A stretch of 64,000 bases of DNA from Staphylococcus auricularis (GTDB taxonomy: Bacteria; Bacillota; Bacilli; Staphylococcales; Staphylococcaceae): assembly GCF_001500315.1 (NCBI RefSeq), contig NZ_LLER01000010.1, positions 237,441-301,440 of the forward strand, given 5' to 3'. This document shows, piece after piece, positions 8,653-19,487 of the stretch. Under the pieces are notes generated by a model. It worked only from the letters and a program-made list of their open reading frames with translations. It did not search any database and was not told the DNA's origin. The position numbers and the translations under genes are program-made. Within the stretch, counting starts at the first letter, position 1. Each line of letters opens with the position of its first letter.

Positions 8653-11600
8653 TTGATAAAGAAACTATTGCAATTTTCACTAGCGAATAAATTCGCCATA
8701 TTCCTCATGACAGTGTTAATTATCCTCGGTGGTGTGTACGCCAGCGTGAAGATGAAATTGGAACTTTTACCGGACGTAGAACCACCAATGATTACGGTAC
8801 AAACCACAATGCCGAGTGCAACACCTGAAACCGTGAAAGATGAAATCAGCGACAAAATCGATGATCAAGTAAGGTCGATGGCTAATGTAAGTAGTGTGAA
8901 TGCGCAATCTGTTCAAAATGCGTCGTTAGTCACAATTGAATATGAAGATAAAACCAACATGGACAAAGCTGAAAACGATCTAAAGAAAGAGTTAGATAAG
9001 ATTGATTTTAGCGACGATGTACAAGAACCGGAATTAATGCGCAGTTCAATGGATGAATTTCCAATCGTAGCTTATTCTCTCACACATAATGATGGGGATT
9101 TAAAAGATACTACGCAAAAAATTAACGATGAACTCATCCCTAAATTGCAGACGATTAAAGGTGTACAAAATGCACAACTCAACGGTCAAACGAACCGAGA
9201 AGTCAGTCTGAAATTCGATAAAGCGGCTTTGAGAGAACATGGATTAACTGAAGATGGTGTTCAACAATACATAAAAAATGCTTCTGGCAAAACACCATTA
9301 GGCTTATTCCAATTCGATAATACCGAAAAATCTATTATCATCGATGGAGAATTCGAGTCAGTTAACGCCTTGAAAAACATGCAAATCCCACCACAAGCTG
9401 CGCAGAGCAGTGCGAGTGCTTCACAACAAGGAGAGAGTGGAGGGTCTGATAGTTCAGATAGTGAGGAAAGCGCATCATCGGGAGGTAGTGATAGTCAATC
9501 CGCTGCTTCATCGGCGGCATTGAGTAGTAGTGCAAGTTCAAAACTCGTTAAACTATCTGAAATCGCAGACGTGTCCGTAGGCGATGAACGTGAATCGATT
9601 TCTAAAACAAACGGTAAAGACGCTGTCATCGTTCAAATTACCAAAGCCCAAGATGCGAATACTGTACAAGTGGCGAATGATGTAAAAGAGAAAATGAAAG
9701 ATTTTACAGATGGCCATCCAGAACTTACTCATACGAAAGTCATGGATACAGCGAAACCGATTGAAGACTCACTCTATACTATGGTTGAAAAAGCTATACT
9801 CGGAACGATTGTTGCAGTCATTGTCATTCTCTTCTTCTTAAGAAATATTAAAACGACAGCGATTTCTATCGTTTCTATTCCGTTATCACTACTCATAGCA
9901 ATGGTTGCATTGAAACTGTCAGATGTGTCATTAAACATTCTGACATTAGGTGCACTGACAGTAGCGATTGGTCGTGTGATTGATGACTCAATTGTTGTAG
10001 TAGAAAATATTTACCGACGTCTCACAGATAAAAATGAACAGTTGAGCGGAGATAAATTAGTAGTGAGCGCGACAAGTGAAGTATTTAAACCGATTATGTC
10101 TTCAACGATTGTAACGATCGTCGTATTCTTACCACTGGCTTTTGTCTCTGGTGCAGTCGGTGAGATGTTCAGACCTTTCGCGTTAGCTATCGCATTTAGT
10201 TTACTTGCATCATTACTTGTGTCTATTACTGTCGTACCTAGCTTAGGTGCAACCTTGTTTAAACATGGCGTCAAAGATAACAAAAAAGAAGAAAAACTGG
10301 GCGTCGTTGGCAGATCTTACAAATCTATCTTAAATTGGAGTTTAAACCATAAATGGATTGTCATGATTGTTTCAACATTGATTTTAATCGTGAGTATCGG
10401 GGTAGGTAGCGATAAAATTGGTACAAGCTTTATCTCTACCGGAGAAGATAAATTCATGGTCTTAACCTACACACCAGAACCAGGAGAAACAGAGCAATCA
10501 GTGTTAGACCACGCAGAACAAGTCCAAAACTATTTAAACGACAAGGATAAAGTGAAAACTGTGCAATACTCAGTAGGTGGTGCCTCACCGAATGATCCGA
10601 CGGGTAGTAGTAATAGTATGGCCATCATGGTTGAATATGATAAGGACACCCCTAATTTTGACGAAGAACCAGATAAAGTCTTAGCTGATCTAGAAGGTTA
10701 CGATCATCCAGGGGATTGGAATAATCAAGACCTCGGTACAGGATCGTCAAATGACAACGTTGAAGTAAGAGTCACAGGTCCTTCAACGAAAGCCATTAGC
10801 GGTACTGTGAAAAAAGTTGAAGATATGATGAAAGAGAAAGACGGCATCGCTAGGGTGAAATCAGATCTATCTCAAACTTATGAGCAATATGATGTAAAAG
10901 TAGATCAAGATAAAGCGACTGAAAAAGGAATTTCTGCCGCACAATTAGCACTGGTTTTAAATGAAAATATGCCGGAACAGACGATAACAAAAGTTAAAGA
11001 CAAGGGAAATTCAATCGATGTTAAAGTGAAACAAGACAAACAAAACGACTGGTCTAAACAAAAATTAGAAAATACATCGTTCCCATCACCAACAGGCGAT
11101 ACAGTTAAATTAGGCGATATCGCGACATTAGAACACACATCAACACCAAATAAAATCGAAACAAAAGCAGGAGATTACACAGCTACTGTCACAGGAAAAG
11201 TAACGAATGAAGACGTTGGCGGCACATCACGTGATGTGATTGAAAAAGCGAATGCGATTGAAACTCCGAAAAATGTAAGTGTCAACGTCGGTGGAGCAAC
11301 AGATGATATAGATGATGCGATTGAGCAACTATCTATTGCGATGCTTGCGGCTGTTATTATCGTCTATCTTGTACTCGTGCTTACATTTAAAGGTGCACTT
11401 GCGCCATTTACCATTCTGTTCTCACTACCTTATACGGTAATTGGTGTTATCGCAGCATTACTCATTACTGGAGAAACGGTTTCTGTGCCAACGATGATCG
11501 GTATGTTAATGTTAATCGGCATTGTTGTAACGAATGCGATTGTCCTGATTGACCGTGTAGTGAATAAACAACAAGAAGGTTTAGCGATGAAAGAAGCATT

Positions 11601-11847
11601 ATTAGAAGCGGGTGCCACACGTATTAGACCGATCCTTATGACCGCGCTTGCGACAATTGGTGCGTTGCTACCAATGCTCTTTGGACAAGATAATTCTGTA
11701 TTAATCTCTAAAGGACTCGCTGCGACAGTCATTGGTGGACTCGTATCTAGTACACTGTTAACACTCATCGTAGTGCCTGTGATTTACGAAGTAATCTTTA
11801 CATTGAAAGATAAAGTCACACGACTATTTTCACGTCAAAAAAACTAA
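8653..11847 (+). CDS. RND-family efflux transporter (AcrB/HAE1-like)
   Basis: A 1064-residue RND permease expected to use proton flux to move amphiphilic substrates. One membrane segment at residues 12-32 and a cluster of five or six near 375-555 are mirrored by a second half with one near 572 and a cluster from about 895 to 1050. The first cluster contains GRVIDDSIVVVENIYRR, the family motif with the acidic proton-relay residues. The TTG start is supported by AAAGGAGG at 8637-8644. Residues about 250-296 form a Ser/Gly/Ala-rich low-complexity insert in the first extracellular domain. A homologue lies beside femX in S. aureus. The substrate is unknown, and no outer-membrane partner is expected in a Gram-positive. 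Confidence 0.85.
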   Translation: MIKKLLQFSLANKFAIFLMTVLIILGGVYASVKMKLELLPDVEPPMITVQTTMPSATPETVKDEISDKIDDQVRSMANVSSVNAQSVQNASLVTIEYEDKTNMDKAENDLKKELDKIDFSDDVQEPELMRSSMDEFPIVAYSLTHNDGDLKDTTQKINDELIPKLQTIKGVQNAQLNGQTNREVSLKFDKAALREHGLTEDGVQQYIKNASGKTPLGLFQFDNTEKSIIIDGEFESVNALKNMQIPPQAAQSSASASQQGESGGSDSSDSEESASSGGSDSQSAASSAALSSSASSKLVKLSEIADVSVGDERESISKTNGKDAVIVQITKAQDANTVQVANDVKEKMKDFTDGHPELTHTKVMDTAKPIEDSLYTMVEKAILGTIVAVIVILFFLRNIKTTAISIVSIPLSLLIAMVALKLSDVSLNILTLGALTVAIGRVIDDSIVVVENIYRRLTDKNEQLSGDKLVVSATSEVFKPIMSSTIVTIVVFLPLAFVSGAVGEMFRPFALAIAFSLLASLLVSITVVPSLGATLFKHGVKDNKKEEKLGVVGRSYKSILNWSLNHKWIVMIVSTLILIVSIGVGSDKIGTSFISTGEDKFMVLTYTPEPGETEQSVLDHAEQVQNYLNDKDKVKTVQYSVGGASPNDPTGSSNSMAIMVEYDKDTPNFDEEPDKVLADLEGYDHPGDWNNQDLGTGSSNDNVEVRVTGPSTKAISGTVKKVEDMMKEKDGIARVKSDLSQTYEQYDVKVDQDKATEKGISAAQLALVLNENMPEQTITKVKDKGNSIDVKVKQDKQNDWSKQKLENTSFPSPTGDTVKLGDIATLEHTSTPNKIETKAGDYTATVTGKVTNEDVGGTSRDVIEKANAIETPKNVSVNVGGATDDIDDAIEQLSIAMLAAVIIVYLVLVLTFKGALAPFTILFSLPYTVIGVIAALLITGETVSVPTMIGMLMLIGIVVTNAIVLIDRVVNKQQEGLAMKEALLEAGATRIRPILMTALATIGALLPMLFGQDNSVLISKGLAATVIGGLVSSTLLTLIVVPVIYEVIFTLKDKVTRLFSRQKN

Positions 11848-11859
11848 AAGACTAACTAG

Positions 11860-11897
11860 ACTGTCAACAAAGCATTCGACTTTGTTGGCAGTTTTTA
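11860..11897 (+). terminator. terminator after the RND transporter gene
   Basis: ACTGTCAACAAAG pairs with CTTTGTTGGCAGT across a seven-base loop, followed by TTTTTAT. Confidence 0.85.
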
Positions 11898-11965
11898 TAC
11901 TTTAAGAAGGGGGAATATTTTAGAAGGAAATAAATCGCATGGGGTAACGCCGTTATAAATAAGCA

Positions 11966-12019
11966 TAAAAAAGGGCCTCAGTACGCAAGGAAATTTAAAA
12001 ATTTAGCGCACTCAAGCCC
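11966..12019 (-). terminator. minus-strand terminator after the small membrane protein gene
   Basis: Read on the minus strand, GGGCTTGAGTGCGC pairs imperfectly with GCGTACTGAGGCCC and is followed by TTTTTT. It lies just beyond the stop of the minus-strand gene ending at 12044. Confidence 0.65.
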
Positions 12020-12043
12020 AATAATTATTTTTAAAACATAGGA

Positions 12044-12361
12044 TTAGTATAATACCAATGTTAAAATAAGATAGATTACAAATATGATTACACTAATCAT
12101 ATTTAAGATATTGACACCTTTTTTGTCTTGTTTGATATATTTGAAATTGGTGATTTCAACATTACCGACTAATAATACTAGAACGACAAATACCCACCAG
12201 TTTACAAGAGGGAATGGTAATGTAGAAAGGGCAACTACAAATAATAATAAGACTGACATTATAATACGTAAGATGATCGTAAAGATGGTATTCATCTTAA
12301 ATATACTAATGTAGCTTACTATGAGATACAAAATAGGCAATAATATAAGATATAATTGCAT
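12044..12361 (-). CDS. small hydrophobic membrane protein of unknown function
   Basis: A protein of about 105 residues that is almost entirely hydrophobic, with four likely membrane segments broken by a short charged loop (KYIKQDKKG). I start it at the second ATG (12361), because the AAAGG site is nine bases away; the first ATG (12370) touches that site. It is monocistronic, on the minus strand, and ends in its own terminator. I recognise no family. It resembles many short staphylococcal membrane proteins in composition only. Confidence 0.6.
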   Translation of the reverse strand: MQLYLILLPILYLIVSYISIFKMNTIFTIILRIIMSVLLLFVVALSTLPFPLVNWWVFVVLVLLVGNVEITNFKYIKQDKKGVNILNMISVIIFVIYLILTLVLY

Positions 12362-12423
12362 GAATGACATCCTTTCTCGTACGATTCTAATCTTAGCATT
12401 TCACAGATCAACTGACTAGATTA

Positions 12424-12600
12424 TTAGCGCTGCTCTTTTTGTCGAATTTCTGAACGGAGCGCTGCAATCTGCTGCTCAATCGCATCTAGTTGTCGAATGA
12501 GTGGGTCCACATCTTGACCCGTAGATTCTCGCTTATCTAAGTCATCTTGTAATCTGACATAATCTTGTTTAAGTTCAATTAACTGTTGTTTTAAATCCAT
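12424..12600 (-). CDS. small coiled-coil protein, SE1832-like
   Basis: A 58-residue protein beginning MDLKQQLIELKQDYVRLQDD and ending RSEIRQKEQR. A perfect AAGGAGG site nine bases upstream of the ATG and a tandem TAA TAA stop make it a convincing gene despite its size. It is highly charged, and regular hydrophobic spacing predicts one or two helices forming a coiled coil. It resembles the small staphylococcal family named after SE1832 as I remember it, whose function is unknown. It sits alone on the minus strand, divergent from the AEC transporter. Confidence 0.72.
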   Translation of the reverse strand: MDLKQQLIELKQDYVRLQDDLDKRESTGQDVDPLIRQLDAIEQQIAALRSEIRQKEQR

Positions 12601-12737
12601 GAACGTCCTCCTTGTCGTCGCGTGGATGAAGCATATTAAATTAGTTGAATTATAACATGATGTGACATTTTCTAAAATAAAAGGTCAAAATCACCTATTG
12701 AATAAGATAAATACATAAATAGGAAGAGGGAATCGTT

Positions 12738-13646
12738 GTGACACAACAGTTTATATTTATTATTTTATTAATCGCTTTAGGTTATTTCTTAAAGAGAATT
12801 AATTACTTAAAGGCGTCCGACAGCAAAGTGCTTTCGACGATTGTCTTTAATGTGACACTACCATCACTTATCATAGTAAATTTAAACAGTGCTGAGTTAG
12901 ATTTATCACTTTCCATCTTACCTATTATGATGATTGTCTATGCCTTAATTACGAAATTCATTGCGATACTTTGCTTTTTAAAATATGACAATCAAATTCG
13001 TGGTACGGTAGGGATGATGACAGCATCACTGAACATCGGTTTATTCGCTTATCCACTCGTGGAAGCCATTTGGCCAGAACAAGGGCTCATCTATTTTGGT
13101 ATGGCTGACGTCGGTGCTTCCATCATGATGTTTGGTGTGACTTACATTATCGGTAGTTACTTTAGTGATGGACCGAAACAGTTAAATTTCAGCGCCATCC
13201 TCATGTCTTTAGCGAAATCTGTGCCATTAGTGACTTATATCGTCATGTTTACATTGAATATTAGTCACATTCATTTCCCTGAACCTGTTGAAAATTTCTT
13301 TAACATTCTATCTCAAGCGAACATGCCACTCTCTATGATTTTATTAGGTTTAACGCTTAATTTTACACTAGAACGAAAATGGTTACCACTCGTATTAAAA
13401 TATTTAGGCTTACATTATGGCTTTGCGATCGTCGCTGGTTTGCTCGTCGCATTCTTATTACCAGTAGATGATCCAATGATTAAAACGACGCTCCAAGTGG
13501 CTTGGTTATTACCTGTTGGTGTGGCAATTATCCAATATACGATTCAATTTAGATACAAGACATTGCCATTTGTTGCTATGACGACAAACATCTCGATCAT
13601 GATTAGTATTGTGGCTATTTACTTATATCAAATGTTTTTTGTATAG
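12738..13646 (+). CDS. AEC-family (auxin efflux carrier type) transporter
   Basis: A 302-residue membrane protein with about ten hydrophobic segments, of the AEC/YfdV family that includes malate and malonate permeases. Family-typical segments are FNVTLPSLIIVNL near residue 34, TASLNIGLFAYPLVEAIWPEQG near 95 with the conserved N-x-G turn, and a C-terminal WLLPVGVAIIQY. The start is GTG, with AGGAAGAGGG upstream. It forms a single-gene unit ending in a bidirectional hairpin. The substrate cannot be told from sequence. Confidence 0.85.
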   Translation: MTQQFIFIILLIALGYFLKRINYLKASDSKVLSTIVFNVTLPSLIIVNLNSAELDLSLSILPIMMIVYALITKFIAILCFLKYDNQIRGTVGMMTASLNIGLFAYPLVEAIWPEQGLIYFGMADVGASIMMFGVTYIIGSYFSDGPKQLNFSAILMSLAKSVPLVTYIVMFTLNISHIHFPEPVENFFNILSQANMPLSMILLGLTLNFTLERKWLPLVLKYLGLHYGFAIVAGLLVAFLLPVDDPMIKTTLQVAWLLPVGVAIIQYTIQFRYKTLPFVAMTTNISIMISIVAIYLYQMFFV

Positions 13647-13650
13647 AAAA

Positions 13651-13683
13651 AGGACAGCTTCACGATTGACGTGTTGCTGTCCT
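13651..13683. terminator. bidirectional terminator
   Basis: AGGACAGC pairs with GCTGTCCT around a loop containing a second small CACG/CGTG stem. It separates the convergent AEC and GNAT genes. Confidence 0.7.
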
Positions 13684-13704
13684 ATTGTATTTGGTTGTTA
13701 TTAT

Positions 13705-14583
13705 TTAACGCTGTTGTAAATGCGATGCCACATATTTGTATTTATCGTATTTGTGATTCACATGAAAACCTAGTTCGTTGAAACGTTCGACAAGACGATA
13801 GTTTTTACTGCGAATTTTAAAGTAGATGGCGTTCAAATCTTCTCGCTCAAAAGCAAAATGAAGTGCATATTTTAAAAGATCAAACGCTATACCTTTGAAT
13901 CGGTAATCGGTATGCGAAGTGAAGTATTTGATCTCAGCTGTGTGATTCGACGGATGAAACGTTAAATAAACGTAGCCTTTTAATATCCCCTCAGACATAA
14001 ACATGAATAAATGATGATCCTCATCTAGTGAATCTACAATCTGTTGTGCAGTCAACGCATCATGCTTAAAGGTCTCTTGATGTAACTTGCTAAACATATG
14101 AAAATAAGCAGGTCGATACGCAGTTATATTTTGTTTGCGTTCGACAGTGCCGACATCTTGATGAGCCGACAAATGGTAATCTGTAAAATAATACCCGGCT
14201 TGAATGGTTTTCATTAAATCCTCGTAACGTTGCTCGTGCTCTTCGAATGAAAAGTTGAAATTTGCGTGGGTCGGCTGGTTTTCAGTCATCGCATGGAAAA
14301 GTTGTTTAAAATGATGTGCGTCAAGTTCAAAGTCAGGATGTAGAAACGGACCAATGACTTTATAACGATTGGTGTCGTATTTAAGTGCGAGTATTAAAGC
14401 ATGAATGTCATTGGATTCATCAACTAATGCAAATACACCTGGATCTTCAGCAGCTCGAGCTATAAACGATTCGATTTGTTGATGCGCTTGTGGCAGTTTG
14501 TATAGGTAGGAAGCGGTGTGATACTGTGCCGTGTCTATAAATGATAAGATGTGTTGTGGTTCAGATAATTTTATAATCTCCAT
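13705..14583 (-). CDS. GNAT-family N-acetyltransferase
   Basis: About 292 residues. The C-terminal half looks like a GNAT fold: [21 protein letters not shown] is a beta-strand pair, and [21 protein letters not shown] resembles the acetyl-CoA binding motif, followed by [21 protein letters not shown]. The N-terminal half may be a degenerate second GNAT domain. I chose the ATG at 14583 because GGGGG lies six bases before it; the upstream ATG at 14595 has no ribosome site. The substrate is unknown. Confidence 0.72.
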   Translation of the reverse strand: MEIIKLSEPQHILSFIDTAQYHTASYLYKLPQAHQQIESFIARAAEDPGVFALVDESNDIHALILALKYDTNRYKVIGPFLHPDFELDAHHFKQLFHAMTENQPTHANFNFSFEEHEQRYEDLMKTIQAGYYFTDYHLSAHQDVGTVERKQNITAYRPAYFHMFSKLHQETFKHDALTAQQIVDSLDEDHHLFMFMSEGILKGYVYLTFHPSNHTAEIKYFTSHTDYRFKGIAFDLLKYALHFAFEREDLNAIYFKIRSKNYRLVERFNELGFHVNHKYDKYKYVASHLQQR

Positions 14584-14704
14584 AATATCCCCCATCGCCA
14601 GTGCTTTATGGTTTAATTATATGGATTTTCCTTCAGAAATGGAAGTTATGTATAAAATATACGTGTTACAATATACTATGAACAAGGAAAGAAAGGACGT
14701 AACT

Positions 14705-16840
14705 ATGAAATCATTAATTTTAGCAGAGAAACCTTCTGTGGCTCGTGATATTGCGAATGCATTGAACGTGTCTCAGCAACGACAAGGTTACTTTGAAAAT
14801 CAACGCTACATCGTAACGTGGGCGTTAGGGCACCTCGTTACCAATGCTACACCAGAACAATATGATAAATCATATCAAACATGGCAGTTATCAGATTTAC
14901 CCATCATTCCTTCTAAAATGAAAACCGTTGTAATTCCAAAAACAAAAAAGCAATTTAACACAGTAAAATTGTTGATGACGAAATCTGTCGTCAAAGACAT
15001 TATCATTGCGACGGATGCTGGAAGAGAAGGGGAGCTCGTAGCAAGACTGATTTTAGATAAAGTACATAATCAAAAACCAATCAAGCGTTTATGGATTAGT
15101 TCCGTGACACCAAAGGCGATTAAAGAAGGCTTTAAACACTTAAAAGATGGACGTCAGTATCAACACTTGTATCAAGCCGCGCTTGCACGTAGTGAAGCGG
15201 ATTGGATTGTAGGGATTAATGCGACACGTGCATTGACGACAAAATATGATGCACAACTCTCACTCGGTCGTGTGCAGACCCCGACCATTCAATTGGTTCA
15301 AATGAGACAAGATGAAATCAATCAATTTAAACCAGAGACATATTATACCTTTGAAGTTCAAATTCAAGGAGAAACATTCAAATGTGTGACGCCACAATCA
15401 CATCGTAAACGTGAAACGTTTGAAGAAATGGAACAGCATATAAAAGGGCAAACAGCAACGATTACATCCATCGATAAAAAGCACAAAAAGTCATATCCAC
15501 AACGCCTGTTTAACTTAACCGATTTACAACAAGAGGCACACCGCCGTTATCACATGGGCACAAAAGAAACACTGAATACGCTTCAAAATTTATACGAACG
15601 GCATAAACTCGTCACATATCCACGTACGGATTCCAATTACTTAACTGAAGATATGAAAGATACATTAAAGGATCGTTTACAAGCGATGATGGGAACTTCA
15701 TTCAAACCACATATTAAGCCATTACTTCAGCAGCCATTGAAAAAACATTACAAATTCATCGACAATCATAAGGTTTCTGACCACCATGCGTTGTTACCTA
15801 CAGAAGTGAGAGCCGATTTATCATCACTCAGTCAACGTGAAAGTAAAATCTATACCTTGATTGCTGAACGATTTTTAGAAAATATGCTTCCACCACATGA
15901 ATATGATGCGACGACAGTACATATAAAAGTAGGAGATGATACATTTGTATTTAAAGATCAAATTACAACATCTCCTGGTTATCAAGCGTTACATGAAGAT
16001 CAGTTGAAGACCACAACTTCTGCACATCAATGGAAACAAGGTGATCAATTTAAGATTCAACAATCTCAGATTAAAGCACACGAAACGACGCCACCACCTT
16101 ACTTTAATGAAGGTTCACTATTAAAAGCGATGGAGAGTCCACAAAAATTCTTTGACATCGATAATAAAAAACATGCCGAAACATTAAAACAAGCAGGGGG
16201 TATAGGAACGGTTGCGACGCGTGCTGATATCATTGATAAACTGTTTAACATCAACGCCATTGAAGCTAGAGACAATAAGATCAAAGTAACCGGTAAAGGT
16301 AAGCAAATCTTAGATTTAGCACCTCAAAAACTGACTTCACCATTATTAACAGCTGAATGGGAAGATAAACTCAATCGTATTGAACGTGGAAAATATAATC
16401 CAAAACAGTTTATGTCAGAGATGAAACAATTTACGCATGAAATCGTGGATGAAATCAAAGCGAGTGAACAGAAATATAAACATGATAATCTCACGACGAC
16501 AGAATGTCCGACATGCGGTAAATTCATGATCAAAGTCAAAACCAAAAATGGACAAATGCTCGTCTGTCCTGATCCAACATGTAAGACGAAGAAAAACGAA
16601 CAGCGTAAGACGAATGCACGTTGTCCAAACTGTCATAAGAAAATGACATTGTTTGGTAGAGGGAAAGAAGCGGTATACTGTTGTGTCTGTGGTCATACAG
16701 AAACCCAAGCACAGATGGATGAACGCCATAAAAATAAAAAATCAGGCAAAGTATCCAAGAAAGAAATGAAGAAATACATGAAAGATGATGGATTGGAAAA
16801 CAATCCATTCAAAGACGCTCTGAAAGATTTGAAATTGTAA
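14705..16840 (+). CDS. topB: DNA topoisomerase III
   Basis: A type IA topoisomerase of 711 residues that relaxes and decatenates DNA through a transient 5'-phosphotyrosine. The Toprim domain begins at [18 protein letters not shown] (residues 3-20) and holds [13 protein letters not shown] near 104. The catalytic tyrosine lies in TYPRTDSNY near residue 305. The C-terminus has zinc-ribbon cysteine pairs, CPTCGKF, CPDPTC, CPNCHKK and CCVCGH. The start ATG at 14705 has an AAAGGA site and gives the usual staphylococcal length; longer upstream extensions run into the divergent GNAT gene. Confidence 0.95.
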   Translation: MKSLILAEKPSVARDIANALNVSQQRQGYFENQRYIVTWALGHLVTNATPEQYDKSYQTWQLSDLPIIPSKMKTVVIPKTKKQFNTVKLLMTKSVVKDIIIATDAGREGELVARLILDKVHNQKPIKRLWISSVTPKAIKEGFKHLKDGRQYQHLYQAALARSEADWIVGINATRALTTKYDAQLSLGRVQTPTIQLVQMRQDEINQFKPETYYTFEVQIQGETFKCVTPQSHRKRETFEEMEQHIKGQTATITSIDKKHKKSYPQRLFNLTDLQQEAHRRYHMGTKETLNTLQNLYERHKLVTYPRTDSNYLTEDMKDTLKDRLQAMMGTSFKPHIKPLLQQPLKKHYKFIDNHKVSDHHALLPTEVRADLSSLSQRESKIYTLIAERFLENMLPPHEYDATTVHIKVGDDTFVFKDQITTSPGYQALHEDQLKTTTSAHQWKQGDQFKIQQSQIKAHETTPPPYFNEGSLLKAMESPQKFFDIDNKKHAETLKQAGGIGTVATRADIIDKLFNINAIEARDNKIKVTGKGKQILDLAPQKLTSPLLTAEWEDKLNRIERGKYNPKQFMSEMKQFTHEIVDEIKASEQKYKHDNLTTTECPTCGKFMIKVKTKNGQMLVCPDPTCKTKKNEQRKTNARCPNCHKKMTLFGRGKEAVYCCVCGHTETQAQMDERHKNKKSGKVSKKEMKKYMKDDGLENNPFKDALKDLKL

Positions 16841-16842
16841 AT

Positions 16843-16878
16843 AACCGAACCTATAGCAGATATTTTCGGTTTATGTTC
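16843..16878 (+). terminator. weak hairpin after topB
   Basis: AACCGAA (16843-16849) pairs with TTCGGTT (16865-16871) across a 15-base loop, with only a short T-rich tail. It could be a weak terminator or part of the next gene's leader. Confidence 0.4.
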
Positions 16879-16947
16879 GGATAATCTTGTGTTTTTAAGG
16901 AAATAGTATTAAAATGGGAAAGTATTTTTAGAAAAGGAGAACTTGCT

Positions 16948-18282
16948 GTGAAAAAATATTTCAAATTTGATGAGCATGGGACAAGTTATAAGAGTGAAAT
17001 CCTAGGTGGGATAACTACATTCTTGTCTATGGCTTACATCTTAGCCGTCAATCCGCAAATCTTGAGTTTAGCAGGCGTGGATGGTGCGACAGATGATATG
17101 AAAATGGACCAAGGGGCTGTTTTCGTAGCGACTGCACTCGCAGCATTCGTAGGTTGTTTGTTTATGGGGATCATCGCACGTTATCCAATTGGGTTAGCGC
17201 CAGGAATGGGCTTGAATGCGTTCTTCGCCTTTACCGTTGTTCTTACAATGGGTATTCCTTGGCAAGTTGGTTTAACTGGTGTCCTCTTTTCAGGTATCAT
17301 CTTTACTTTACTTACTGTCACTGGTCTGAGGGAAATTATTATTAACGCAATTCCGCATCAAATGAAGATGGCCGTGTCCGCCGGGATTGGGTTGTTTATT
17401 ACATTTGTCGGTTTACAAAGTTCAGGCATCATCGTTGAACATAGTGAAACATTAGTCACATTAGGAAAACTGACTGATGGTCCAGTATTATTAGCGATTT
17501 TTGGTATTATCATTACTGTGATTTTGTATGCGATTAAAGTGCCAGGTGCCATCTTTATAGGTATGGTGCTCACGGCCATTTCAGGTATGGTCACTGGTTT
17601 GATTAACGTACCAAATGGTGTTGTAAGTAAGGCACCAAGTATTGCGCCTACATTTGGGGCAGCCTTTGAAGCTTTCAAAGATCCAGGTCAATTGTTTACG
17701 GTTCAGTTTTTAATCGTTATATTAACATTCTTATTTATTGATTTCTTTGATACAGCAGGAACATTGATGGCTGTCGCAAATCAAGCCGGCTTTATGAAAG
17801 ATAATAAAATGCCTCGAGCAGGCCGTGCATTATTCTCTGACTCACTCGCTACAATTGTGGGTTCCATCTTCGGTACAACAACAACGACGTCATACATAGA
17901 ATCAAGTTCAGGTGTCGCTGTAGGTGCACGTACAGGTTTTGCGAGTATCGTCACCGGTATCTGTTTCTTACTGGCAGTCTTCTTCAGTCCACTGTTAGAA
18001 GTTGTCACAAGTGCAGTAACCACGCCAGCACTCGTTGTCGTTGGGGTACTGATGGCGGCAAACTTTGCTGAGATAGACTGGACGAAATTTGAAGTTGCAG
18101 TCCCTTCTTTCATTACTATCATCATGATGCCGTTATCTTATTCAATTGCGACAGGTATTGCTTGCGGATTTATCTTCTATCCAATCACAATGCTCATTAC
18201 GAAAAAACATAAAGAAGTTCATCCGATTATGTACGCATTAATGATATTATTTATCTTGTATTTCATTTTCGTTCATGGTTGA
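16948..18282 (+). CDS. pbuG: NCS2-family guanine/hypoxanthine permease
   Basis: A 444-residue permease with about 13 hydrophobic segments, in the AzgA/PbuG branch of NCS2 transporters that import purine bases by proton symport. Markers are GGITTFLSMAYILAVNP near residue 20, GLAPGMGLNAFFAFTVV near 84, FIDFFDTAGTLMAVANQAG near 264 and SSSGVAVGARTG near 319. The GTG start has an AAAGGAGAA site. I saw no purine riboswitch in the roughly 100 bases upstream. Specificity for guanine versus adenine or xanthine is inferred from the subfamily. Confidence 0.85.
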   Translation: MKKYFKFDEHGTSYKSEILGGITTFLSMAYILAVNPQILSLAGVDGATDDMKMDQGAVFVATALAAFVGCLFMGIIARYPIGLAPGMGLNAFFAFTVVLTMGIPWQVGLTGVLFSGIIFTLLTVTGLREIIINAIPHQMKMAVSAGIGLFITFVGLQSSGIIVEHSETLVTLGKLTDGPVLLAIFGIIITVILYAIKVPGAIFIGMVLTAISGMVTGLINVPNGVVSKAPSIAPTFGAAFEAFKDPGQLFTVQFLIVILTFLFIDFFDTAGTLMAVANQAGFMKDNKMPRAGRALFSDSLATIVGSIFGTTTTTSYIESSSGVAVGARTGFASIVTGICFLLAVFFSPLLEVVTSAVTTPALVVVGVLMAANFAEIDWTKFEVAVPSFITIIMMPLSYSIATGIACGFIFYPITMLITKKHKEVHPIMYALMILFILYFIFVHG

Positions 18283-18305
18283 TTTAAAAAGATCGTGATA
18301 TAAGA

Positions 18306-18352
18306 AACGCCTTCACATATAGAAATCGTAACTATATGCGAAGGCGTTTTTA
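18306..18352. terminator. terminator after the purine permease gene
   Basis: AACGCCTTCACATATAG pairs with CTATATGCGAAGGCGTT across a nine-base loop, followed by TTTTATTT. The stem is symmetrical enough to serve the convergent gene as well. Confidence 0.85.
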
Positions 18353-18380
18353 TTTATGATTGAGTATCTATAGTATGAAA

Positions 18381-18770
18381 CTATTGTTTATCGTGATCAT
18401 TTTCTTCATTATAAATTGTTTTTGCTTCTGAATTCTGAATATACGTTGGTGCGGCAAATAGTGTAACTGTGAAGAATATTAATAAGAAGAATAATACCCA
18501 GTGTACGATCATACCGACAATTGGAATAAACGCAAGTAATGTTCCGATTGCACCAATGATAGGTATGACAATCATGGGACGAATGGTATTTTGACTATCG
18601 ACAGCAAACATAACAATGAGTACGGCATACAATATAATGTTGATAATGAGTGGCTGCCAGCCAAAGCTGAGTATGATACTGCCACCTAAGAATGGGATGC
18701 CATAAATAAATTCACATATTAATAGGACAATGCTAAGGACGATAGCGATTGTTCTCATATTTCGTTTCAA
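18381..18770 (-). CDS. small membrane protein of unknown function
   Basis: A 129-residue protein with four predicted membrane segments and a charged, hydrophilic C-terminal tail (EAKTIYNEENDHDKQ) likely in the cytoplasm. It starts at a TTG (18770) preceded by a GAGGTGG site about ten bases away; the in-frame ATG four codons later has poorer spacing. It lies on the minus strand, divergent from the S10 operon. I do not recognise a named family. Confidence 0.65.
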   Translation of the reverse strand: MKRNMRTIAIVLSIVLLICEFIYGIPFLGGSIILSFGWQPLIINIILYAVLIVMFAVDSQNTIRPMIVIPIIGAIGTLLAFIPIVGMIVHWVLFFLLIFFTVTLFAAPTYIQNSEAKTIYNEENDHDKQ

Positions 18771-18914
18771 AATTAATTCACCACCTCACCGATTTATATC
18801 TAGTATATCGAACTATAGAGGAATAAATAAAGGATTAACTTATGAAGTATTTTAATGTAGAGAAATAAAAATTAAAAAAGTCATAACAAGCTAAACAAAA
18901 TATTTACAAAGGGG

Positions 18915-18943
18915 TTGAAGTCAGTCCTCAAATCCATTACAAT
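18915..18943 (+). promoter_or_regulatory. sigma-A promoter of the S10 operon
   Basis: TTGAAG (18915-18920), a 17-base spacer and TACAAT (18938-18943). Transcription would start near 18950, about 200 bases before rpsJ, leaving a long leader. Confidence 0.75.
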
Positions 18944-18949
18944 AATAAA

Positions 18950-19460
<511 letters not shown>

Positions 19461-19487
19461 TAGACAAAATTAGGAGGTGGACTTTCG

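Noticed and set aside
12084..12314. Plus-strand open frame opposite the small membrane protein gene
   Set aside because: It is antisense to a gene with better start context and a matching terminator, and its protein is Thr/Asn-rich without domain character.
14531..14704. N-terminal extension of topB
   Set aside because: It runs through the divergent GNAT start region; the ATG at 14705 has the ribosome site and gives the usual TopB length.
16872..16947. Possible purine riboswitch before the purine permease gene
   Set aside because: The region is too short and lacks the three-way junction elements of the purine aptamer.
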